DNA from: Anniella stebbinsi
Taxonomy: Eukaryota; Chordata; Lepidosauria; Squamata; Anniellidae
Reading direction: 5' to 3'
DNA: 64,000 nucleotides
Assembly (NCBI GenBank): GCA_029215795.1
Contig: JARDYH010000004.1
Coordinates: 214,064,517 to 214,128,516 of the forward strand
The notes under the pieces were generated by a model. The model did not search any database. It was not told the origin of the DNA and saw only the letters and a program-made list of their open reading frames with translations. The position numbers and the translations under genes were made by a program. Numbering within the stretch: the stretch's first letter is position 1; every line of letters begins with the position of its first letter. Below are positions 53,690-62,011 of the stretch, piece after piece.

Positions 53690-53930
53690 ACACAGCCACT
53701 AGATGGTGCTGTGGTATAGCAGAATTGCAGAAATACATGAGGGTTTCATGCTGCCATTCATGGATATACCAGACTTCCCCATTAGAAAATAAAATGCTAA
53801 ATTGGTTGCAAAGAACAGGAGAAGCCCTGGAGGATGACGACATCCTGTAAAGCACCCACAAACAATCGTCTGTGAGGGATGATAAGCACATAAGAAATGC
53901 CTTGTGTAGAAAGGTTCATAATGCCTGTTT
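53690..53930 (-). repeat. Dispersed repeat, copy 3 (complement of 8280-8510)
   Basis: 'ggtttcatgctgccattcat', 'ttggttgcaaagaacagg', 'ggatgacgacatcctgtaaag' and 'cacccacaaacaatcg' are the complement of the 8.3-kb and 31.2-kb copies. Confidence 0.55.
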
Positions 53931-53965
53931 TGGCCCTAAACAGTTTGGACTTACCCTGACCACTT

Positions 53966-54370
53966 TAGAGCTGTGCAAACCAGCAAAATTTGACCTCTCC
54001 AAAGTTCTCCAAATTCCATTTCGAAGCTCATTCCAACTCAAATTCATATCAGATTGAGAGTTTTGTTTTGTTTTTTCCATGTGTATTTTCATGTATATTT
54101 TTTAAACATCTACATGAATTGTGAACATCTTTGAATTGAAAGCATCCTTCTCCCATTGATTAAAGCATACATTTTTCAGAAGTATTTTTTCAAATGAATG
54201 CACGCTGTCAAAGACATTTTTGGGGATCTGCAAATCATGTGTCAGACTCGGAAATGTATGGACTTCAACTGCAGATTGCATCAGAGCCTGCGACCAGTCT
54301 GGAAAGTGCAAACTGTGTAAATCCTGATAAAAAACAAACTGAAACTAATTTCTCATGCATCCCCAATCTA
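53966..54370. mobile_element. hAT-like element related to 25390-25818 and 10207-10611
   Basis: Starts TAGAGCTGTGCAAACC and ends CTCATGCATCCCCA. Internal text parallels 25430-25818. Length of about 405 bp equals that of the 10207 element. Confidence 0.58.
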
Positions 54371-54881
54371 CTTATGTCTAATGAGGCATAAAAGGAAAGC
54401 AAGCTGCCTTTCCCCACAGTGACAGCTGGTCACTATCTCTCCTAAGCAGTTAATTATCTTAGAGTTCTGGATTTCTTCCATGGCCAAAGGTAGAAACGAA
54501 AAAGGAGGTGGTGTAAGAAACCTGCTGACCAGGTAGAAGCATGAACAATGAGCCAACCTCACAAAGCAGTTGTGGCGCCACTTTGTTACAGTGGTGAATC
54601 ACCACCATACCAAACAGAAATATATTTCCTAACAGTGAAAACACAACCAAAGGAAAAATGGAAGAAAGGGCTAATACGTTACTCCTGTATTCATGGACGC
54701 TTCTCACACAATTTAGAACCTGATTATGCAGGTTTTGAAAAACTGCATGAGGAGTCTCCATAGAGTTTTTGATTTTGTTAGTCACCTTAGACAACCAAGA
54801 AAAGGTTGGGTATAATTATTTCCCATAAGTTAGTGTGCTGCCCTCAAATGTAGTGGAGGATGTTCTGTCACCATGCTTGAA

Positions 54882-55066
54882 TAGGGTAACCATATGAAAA
54901 GGAGGACAGAGCTCTTGTATTTTTAACAATTGTATTGAAAATGGGATTTCAGCAGGTGTCATTTGTATGCATGCAGCACCTGGTGAAATTCCCTCTTCAT
55001 CACAACATTCCCTCTTCATCACAACAGTTAAAGCTGCAGGAGTCCTGCCCTCTTTTGTATCTGGTC
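54882..55066. mobile_element. hAT-like miniature element, single unit with a 19-bp tandem duplication
   Basis: Starts TAGGGTAACCATATGAAAAGG and ends TTTGTATCTGGTCA. TTCCCTCTTCATCACAACA occurs twice in tandem (54989-55007 and 55008-55026), once in other copies. Confidence 0.75.
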
Positions 55067-55069
55067 AAG

Positions 55070-56620
55070 AGCGGAGGACCTGACAGAAACCCAGAGCGGA
55101 TTCACTACTCCACTGACATCGGAACCACCAGCCTACACTGCCTGCCATATAACTACTGGGGGGAGTGGGAAGCAAAATTCAGGATTTGAATTTGTATTTC
55201 AAATTCAGGATTTGAAAAAGTAGTCCCTCTCAGTTTGATATGCAGTGCAGCAATCTAGCCACGATGCTGGTGACCTTTTTTCCTAGCAGAAATTGTTTGA
55301 GAATTTCAGTAGGCTCCACACAGAATATCAAATGAAGTACAATTTGTTGAACTCAAGATGAATGAAGAGGATATGACTCTAAATAAGGATGTATACGCTA
55401 GATAAAAGTTTCTCTCTCTTTCTCTCACTCAGACACACACTCAAATGGCATCAAGGATAGGCATGGTTGAGCACTTGCTGAAGACCCACATGCCAGCAGG
55501 GACCCACTGACAAGAGCCCCAGGAGTTGCTCCTCCTCTTCACCATTGCAATCTGCTTGTTCAACTGGCCTCTCACTCTGGCCCAGACAACAGTGGTGGTA
55601 AGAAAAAGGAGCAGTGGGTCACCGGCTCTTTACCTGTCAAGCAAGCAAGTGGAGAAAGAGAATGGGAGCAATATCAGCTCGTGCCAGTGGTGATGAGAAG
55701 GTAGACTGGTCACTGAAGGAGGAGGGCCATTGAGAGTGTCTTCCCAGGGGCCCTCAAAAATGTGGAGCCGGCACTGGCCAGCCCTACCATTAGGCAGAGT
55801 GAAGTGGCCACCTCAGGCAACAGATGCTGAGGGTTGAGGAGCAGCCTCAAGGTGTTGGGAGGACAGAACTGCATGTTGTACCTACCCTGTGCCCCCTAAG
55901 TTAGCTTGCTTCCCTCAGGTGCTGTAGGATTCAGCAGCCAGTCTGGTCAGCTTCTGTAAGTGGAATGGAGGGGGCACCATTTTTACATTTACCTCAGGCA
56001 GCAAAATGTCTTGGGGCAGCCCTGGACATGCCTGGATACACAGAGAGAGAAAGAGGCAGAGAGAAAGATTTAATACAATAAAATTGTGCCTAAGAAATGA
56101 GAATGGTAACGAGAAACCCAGAAATCAGATCAGTAATCAAATAACTAAAATCTTGGGCTGCCAACAAGCAATATTTTTTCAGAGCACAATTCTGTCCTAC
56201 AGACTTAAATGGATTTAAGAACAGTTCCCTCTCTTCTGGAAGCTGTCATTCTATGACAAACATTTGGCTACCAGACTATAATTCCCAAGATTCTTTGTGG
56301 GAAGCCGGGATAAAAACCAAATCTGATTTTGTAGGGTGTATGTGCCCCCCAAGAGAGCTGAAATAGGGATGATGGAAGCACTATTTAACCATGGAGTGTG
56401 CACTAATTTATTTTGTCCCATTGTCACCTCTAGACAAATAGGCTTGGGAGTTTTTTGTAGCTATCCAAAAGATGTTCACGCAGAGCAATGTTGGGATGAG
56501 TGCCTAATCAGGGGGCATCAATGTCTCTTTGAACCCCCTGAAATTACCATTATCTCTTTCCAGCCACAGATGGATAGCCCGAGATAATGGTTAAGTGTTA
56601 CATTGAACTACGCCAGTGTT
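55070..56620. other. Stretch without recognised gene
   Basis: It holds fragments of a dispersed repeat around 55760-56025 ('cctcaggcagcaaaatgtctt', also as complement near 46990 and 48300) and a motif 'actataattcccaagattctttg' at 56274 shared with 33457. No exon seen. Confidence 0.45.
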
Positions 56621-56625
56621 TTCCT

Positions 56626-56849
56626 GAGGGCCAGCGTGGTGTACTGATTAGAGTGTTGGACCGAGACTCAGAAGACCCAGGTTCTGGTCCCAAATCTGCC
56701 ATTACCCTCACTGGGTGACTTTGGACCACTGACTCTCAATCTAATCTACCTCACAGGGAACAAAATGGAGAGGAACAGTTACACCATCTTGGGCTCCTTC
56801 AAGGAAAAGCACGGATGTAAGTATAACAAACACAAATAAATAAATAAAC
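56626..56849 (+). mobile_element. tRNA-derived SINE (Sauria SINE type)
   Basis: 'tgattagagtgttggaccgag', 'caggttctggtcccaaatctg', 'ctcactgggtgactttggacc' and 'ctaatctacctcacagggaa' end in (AAAT)n. Same family as 21210-21402. Confidence 0.85.
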
Positions 56850-57154
56850 TGCCGTGACACATAAAGTGACACCTGGTATCAAGATGAGCAGAGTCACACA
56901 CAATGGCAGCCCACACATGATTTCCTTAAAATTAGGCAGGAATGCTGCCAGGTTTGCAAGCAAGCTGCATTCACGTGCAGGCACAGTGACTGGCTCCTAT
57001 AGAAGGTGGTCAGGCTGGAGTGTGTGTACAGCTTCAAAGAATTCCACAACGGCAAAGACATCATTGACATCTTGTTGGCTCCAGAACACACCACACACAT
57101 GGAAGTCTTAGTTCTCTTCCTGGCATCATTGCCAAAGCATGGTTTAAAAGCATA

Positions 57155-57300
57155 TGGTGCAGCAATCTTGCTCTAACTAAGCAGGTCTGGGTCTGGTCAC
57201 TGCTTGATTGGGAGACCATCTGGGACCCTTATCTTGTATGTCAACTTGAGTTCCTTGGAGAAAAAGTGGGATATAAATATTAAAAAACAAAAACAAAATA
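57155..57300 (+). mobile_element. 5S rRNA-derived SINE
   Basis: 'ctaactaagcaggtctgggt' and 'tggtcactgcttgattgggagaccatctggga' split segments match the 5S rRNA internal promoter region, too diverged and truncated to be a 5S gene. The 3' part 'ccttggagaaaaagtgggat' with 'ataaatattaaaa' is a LINE-like tail. Confidence 0.78.
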
Positions 57301-57529
57301 AAGGTAATTAAGTTGTAGTTCCACATGAGCATTGTGTTTCAGTGGTAATTGAAATGTAACAGAGAAGCTAGGCCCATTCTATGTGCCTCTGGATGTTACC
57401 CATTAGATGCTTCTGTTCCTTACACAGCTATCATATATATCTATAGGATGTGGTTGCCAGAAAAAAAGCTCCTGGCTTTTCTTCCTTTCCAGTCCCAGAA
57501 ACCATTGATTATTGAACATTTTCATTAGT

Positions 57530-57757
57530 TTACATTTTCATTCCACCCTTCAGCTAAGGAGCTCAGATGAGTGTACATGGCTAAAAAAAGAGAAAACCTG
57601 TTTTCCTCACAACATCCCTATAAGGTAAGCTAGGCTGAGATATAGTAAGTAGCCAATGGTCACCCAAAGAGCTTCATGGCTGAGTGGGATTTGAATCCAG
57701 GTCTCCCACATCTCAGTCCAACGCTCTGTTCTCTACACCAGGCTGGCTGCCATACAT
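57530..57757 (-). mobile_element. tRNA-derived SINE (Sauria-like), minus strand
   Basis: The complement reads 'ctggtgtagagaacagagcg', 'ttggactgagatgtgggagacc', 'tggattcaaatcccactcagc', 'catgaagctctttgggtgacc' and 'tagcttaccttatagggatgt'. This is the tRNA head and body typical of the family. Confidence 0.8.
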
Positions 57758-58036
57758 GAGGCCGGCCTTTGTTAAGAACTAAATGCAACACCTACCTCAC
57801 TCCATCCAAGGTGGAAAACACAATATCACTATGCAGGTATTGTAACAAGTAGTTCTTAACATAAATGTCTGTAAACACACAAGGCCAATTCACGTGATTG
57901 TTACCCTTTCTGTGCTAATAGAAGGACGGAAGAGATGTACATGCTTTGTCCGCCACATAGAGAGGATCTCCAGCTTAATAATTATATAAAGTGGGCCACA
58001 GAATACATGAGCATGGGATAAATAACTGCCAGAGAA

Positions 58037-58038
<2 letters not shown>

Positions 58039-58073
<35 letters not shown>
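58039..58073 (+). repeat. (CT)n microsatellite
   Basis: About 17 CT units. Confidence 0.95.
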
Positions 58074-58076
<3 letters not shown>

Positions 58077-58234
58077 CTGGAAAATGGAAAGCTGAAATTG
58101 TTTTGACAGGCTGACTTGTTTTATGAGTACATGCCAGGAAGCAAGAGGCAGAGAACATGCTCATCCTACCAATGAGCCTGGATGCAATGATGCATTTCTC
58201 TACTGTACACAACAGCAACAAACCATGCATCAAA

Positions 58235-58760
58235 GGCCCTTTCTACACCTACAGCCCTTTCACAATGGAGGAGGGGCGATTGCGAGGTTTCCCGCTTCCG
58301 TGGTCGGCACTCACAGGGCGCGCCTGAGCGAAGTTTCCCGCAATGACAGGAGTGCTGTTGTGGGAAGACATGTGCCCCATGACGGTGCTTCTGCATGTGG
58401 ATCAGCAGAAGTGGGTGGGGCTATGCAGATGACACAGCTACAGGGCTGTTGTTTTTTACTCGTGAGGGATGCGCACGAACGCAAAATCACAGCTACACAT
58501 GGGATGGATAAGAAGTCCATCAAATATGTGATGCTGAACATAAATATGTTTGTGTTTTTAACAAACACTCTTGGCGCCAAAACACGCCGATACACATGCA
58601 AAACATGTGGTGAAAATGGCGGCCAGTTCCATTCCCACACACCTCCGAAACTGCTGGACACACCACTAGCAACTGGTTGAGTGTTTGCTAAGCCAAGAAC
58701 TTGCGCTGAATAGCAATAGCTTCGCGAAGGTGGGGCACTACTTCAGGATTATAGTGAGAG
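58235..58760. mobile_element. Possible CpG-containing miniature element with GGCCCTTTCTACACC end
   Basis: The left end GGCCCTTTCTACACCTACA equals the terminus of the 6323 element. CpG density is raised to about 58740 ('gcgcgcctgagcgaag', 'gcttcgcgaaggtgg'). No matching right end was found. The 185-residue open frame across it has no recognisable domain and is rejected as a gene. Confidence 0.35.
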
Positions 58761-58889
58761 AGCCGGAAAAAACATGACAAAAGCAATCAGCAATATTCCT
58801 GAATAACTCAACAGATTCCAGCCGTGTTCTGTAGCAAGGCGTTGGTGGGCCATTCGAGGTCTGTTCACAGGAAAGTATGGATTAACAGC

Positions 58890-58955
58890 ACAATCCTAAA
58901 CATGTCTACTCAGAAGTAAACCCTATTGATATCAATGTGGTTTACTTATAGGTAA
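58890..58955. mobile_element. Palindromic repeat fragment (CAGAAGTAAACC family)
   Basis: 'cacaatcctaaacatgtctactcagaagtaaaccctattg' followed by the partial inverse 'caatgtggtttacttataggtaag'. Same family as 32225. Confidence 0.55.
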
Positions 58956-59159
58956 GCCGACATATGTGGCCCAGAGGTGAAAGAAGGTGGTAGCGTATAA
59001 AGGCCCTCACTTTGCTTTGAAGCAATCCCAACTCCCAGTAAGAATTTTTGTTATTTAAAGAAAAAGAAAAATCATGGCATCTTAGATAAGGCAACTCTGC
59101 AGATGCCAAAAATGGTATCTATGAGCACACAGGTGTTCATGGCTGCCATATTGCCCACC

Positions 59160-59430
59160 CCTGGTTTAGGGGGAAATGTGTGCAAAATGGAAAAGATTGC
59201 GCAGCAACACATGGGAAATCATTTGGGAAAATGTGCACATTTGGAAAAGTGAGTACAAAAATGTGTATATGAGGAGAAATGCACACAAAATATGTATGAA
59301 TTTTTGTGTTGACCTTTTAAGAAAAGAAATCATGAAGTGATGCAGAAACGGGACAGAACAAACTCCATGTTGGAAAAAGTGATAAACTGAGCAGAAGAGT
59401 ATTTGTCAGATTTACCCATCCCTATCCATC
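59160..59430. mobile_element. Decayed hAT-like element related to 10207-10611
   Basis: 'tgtgcacatttggaaaagtgagtacaaaaatgtgtatat' and end 'tttacccatcccta' resemble 10430-10490 and the family terminus. Confidence 0.4.
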
Positions 59431-59776
59431 ATTATCTAATCAGCTACTTTGCTTACATACTTGTCAAGAAGAAACACACACAATTACACCTGCGGCTTAT
59501 AAACTAAAGGCCAAACACATGTTTTGCTGTTCTTCATTTCCACCTTCCCTTTCCTTCCTTCAATTGAAAACACAGGGAAATTCCATCTTTACCCCCAGGT
59601 GACCTTTTCTTCCTTTTTTTTTAAATGGTCCCGTTTTACTTTCTGTTATTATTGTGCAGGGTTCCATGGCCCTTACTATCCGACCATGAGTTTTGATCCT
59701 TCAGGACGCAATGACTGAAGCAAATGCTTGGTTTTAAACAAAATATTTTGCTTCTTCAGGGAGCTTCTAATTTAGG

Positions 59777-60093
59777 TAGGCTGACCATCTGAAAAGGATG
59801 GGGCTCATATAACTTTAACAGTTGTAGAGAAAAGGGAATTTCAGCCAGTGTCATTTGTATGCAATTAGTTCCTGGTGAAATTCCCTCTTCATCACAACAG
59901 TTAAAGGTGCAGGCACTATACTAGAGTGACCATATACAAAAGAAGGCAGGGCCCCTGCACCTTTAACTGTTGTGATGAAGAGGGGATTTCACCAGGAACT
60001 AATTGCATACAAATGACACTGGCTGAAATTCCCTTTTCTCTACAACTGTTAAAGTTACATGAGCCCTGTCCTCCTTTTTAGATGGTCAGCCTA
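59777..60093. mobile_element. Dimeric palindromic hAT-like element with 8-bp target duplication
   Basis: Starts TAGGCTGACCATCTG and ends TAGATGGTCAGCCTA. The flanks AATTTAGG (59769-59776) and ACTTTAGG (60094-60101) agree at 7 of 8 positions. Near-identical to 15851-16165, including the asymmetric centre 'actatactagagtgaccat'. Confidence 0.86.
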
Positions 60094-60585
60094 ACTTTAG
60101 GTTAGTCGTTTCAAAAGTTCAGCTTGTAACATAATCAGGACCCAATGCTTTCTAGGGACATATGAGGAGTTCCAACTCACACAGTAGGTTAGGCCTGTTT
60201 TACATGACTCAGCGTCCTTGTATAGTGCTACCCACTGGGAACTTAAATCTCCTGGTTTTGCTGCCGGCCTGGGACTGCAAAAGAACGACACAGGGGGAAT
60301 GTCAAACATCTGGTAGGTGAATTGCATTGAGCTTGGTGAATTACAACAAGATAAATCCAATAGATGACTCAAATGATGAAAGGTAAATATGCTCTCAGCT
60401 CCCTGCCCCAACAGCTTTAGGAAACCTTAGCAATAAGTTCTCAGGGCTAGGGCTAACTCTAGGATTGGGGTGAGGCTTCAGGCATTGCTGTCTCAATGGC
60501 CCATGCAAACCTGAGTATTAACTTAGGCTTCATCAGATCTTCTTGGATAGGCCATGCAAAGTGAAAATGGCAGCACTGTTCAGAC
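60093..60585. other. Stretch without recognised gene
   Basis: A 104-residue minus-strand open frame (60097-60411) shows no domain. No repeat signature seen. Confidence 0.45.
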
Positions 60586-60586
60586 A

Positions 60587-61040
60587 AAGAATCATAGAAT
60601 AGTAGAGTTGGAAGGGGCCTATAAGGCCATTGAGTCCAACCCCCTGCTCAGTGCAGGAACCCACCTTAAAGCATCCCTGACAGGTGGCTGTCCAGCTGCC
60701 TCTTAAATGCCTCTAGTGTGGGAGCACCCACGACCTCCCTAGGTAATTGGTTCCATTGCCATACTGCTCTAACAGTCAGGAAGTTTTTCCTGATGTCCAG
60801 CCGGACTCTGGCTTCCTGTAACTTGAGCCCATTAATCCATGTCCTGCACTCTGGGTTAATCAAGAAGAGATCCTGCCCCTCCTCCATGTGACAACCTTTC
60901 AAGTATTTGAAGAGTGCTATCATGTCTCCCCTCAATCTTCTCTTTTCCAGGCTAAACATGCCCAGTTCTTTCAGTCTTTCCTCATAGGGCTTTGTTTCCA
61001 GACCCCTGATCATCCTTGTTGCCCTTCTCTGAACACACTG
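60587..61040 (-). mobile_element. CR1 LINE 3' end with ORF2 C-terminus still open
   Basis: 'aagaatcatagaatagtaga' (octamer tail complement) and 'gttggaaggggcctataagg' are followed by the complement of CR1 ORF2. The minus strand encodes QRRATRMIRGL, FSLEKRRLRGDM and NQLPREVVGAPTLEAFK, a CR1 reverse-transcriptase C-terminal end, without a stop for about 120 codons. It is younger than the other CR1 pieces. It is cut by the GC-rich element at 61046. Confidence 0.9.
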
Positions 61041-61045
61041 TGGGC

Positions 61046-61695
61046 TAGGGTGACCAGATTTTGGAAAGCAAAATCCCGGTCCAAAATGGTCACCCCACCA
61101 AAGCAGACCCCCCCCAACATAAAATAAAAACATTAAAAAGGCCACCCGCCATGCGGCCAACAAGCAGACAGCCCCCACCACCCCACCACCTGAAACAACC
61201 CCCCCCACCAAGCCACCCACCCCCCAAAAAACCCAGCCCGGGCCTACCAGGTCCTCCGCCACCACCGCTGAACTCCTCCACCGCTGCATGACCCCCTACA
61301 GCCCCCTCATCCTTCTTGCCCTGCTCCTGGGCTCCTTGGAGGTGCCTGAGAAACAGGAACAGCAGCAGCAGCAGGAGGAGGAGGAGGAGGAGCCTGCTTT
61401 AAAATGCCCACGCTGCTCCCCATTTACCGGCCTCGGCAGGAAACAAGTGCTCAGCGTTCGGGAGCGTCAACAAATTCCTTGTCTGGTGGCTAAAGCAGTT
61501 AGCCACCCGACAAGGAATTTGTTGACGCTCCCGAACGCTGAGCACTTGTTTCCTGCCGAGGCCGGTAAATGGGGAGCAGCGTGGGCATTTTAGGGCGGGA
61601 GGAGAGCTGACCCTTTCCCCAGTTTGCCCCGCCGCCCCGGATCGCCCCAGTTTTCCCGGTTAGGACCTGGAAACCCAGGGCGATCTGGTCACCCT
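61046..61695. mobile_element. GC-rich hAT-like element with near-perfect internal palindrome
   Basis: Starts TAGGGTGACCAGATTTTGG and ends GGCGATCTGGTCACCCT. Subterminal text ('gcaaaatcccggtcc', 'ccggttaggacctggaaacc') matches 28777-29270 and, inverted, 34659-34973. A clean target duplication is not visible: CTGTGGGC on the left and CTGGGCCT on the right are only similar. The interior is C-rich with a (GAG/CAG) run near 61360. Confidence 0.78.
61401..61591. repeat. Internal palindrome with 92-bp arms
   Basis: 'aaaatgcccacgctgctccc' to 'gtctggtggctaa' is repeated inversely as 'ttagccacccgac' to 'gggagcagcgtgggcatttt', with only about two mismatches and a loop of about 6 nt. Transcribed, it would form a very stable hairpin. 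Confidence 0.9.
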
Positions 61696-62011
61696 GGGCC
61701 TCCTACTGGTCTTGGAACCCCAGCAAATGCCCAATCTTGCCAGCATCTGAAGCCAGCCGTGCTCAGTGATGACTCCAAGGGGCAGCGGGTGTTCTCCCCA
61801 AATATCTCCCACTACCTCATTGTTTTGGTCACAATATGTTGCAGTAGCAGGGATAAAATTCCTCCTCTCCTATTAAAAAAAATGACAATCTGTCTCTTAA
61901 GACTAATACTTCAAATTCCACCCTGAAGCAAACAGCAAAGCCAAGCGCAAGGTATCCATGTAAGCAAGTGCAAAGTGAAGCAGATTGGGACAAAAAAATC
62001 CCAACTTCAAG
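61695..62011. other. Short unrecognised interval between two elements
   Basis: Mixed sequence, no signature seen. Confidence 0.5.

Noticed and set aside
55420..56020. Possible exon in a Ser/Pro-mixed segment
   Set aside because: No open frame of useful length with splice sites and no recognisable protein motif.
57175..57235. 5S rRNA gene
   Set aside because: Only the internal promoter part is recognisable; it is truncated, diverged and followed by a LINE-like tail, so it is a SINE.
58123..58680. 185-residue open frame, + strand
   Set aside because: No recognisable motif, overlaps other open frames on the minus strand, and lies mostly in a CpG-raised repeat-like segment.
13759..60093. CRISPR-like array, because near-identical units recur
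   Set aside because: Units are far apart, in both orientations and palindromic, with target duplications; they are transposons in a vertebrate genome.
60666..61289. 207-residue minus-strand open frame as a host gene
   Set aside because: The C-terminal part is CR1 reverse transcriptase and the N-terminal part is the translated GC-rich element; a chance fusion of two repeats.
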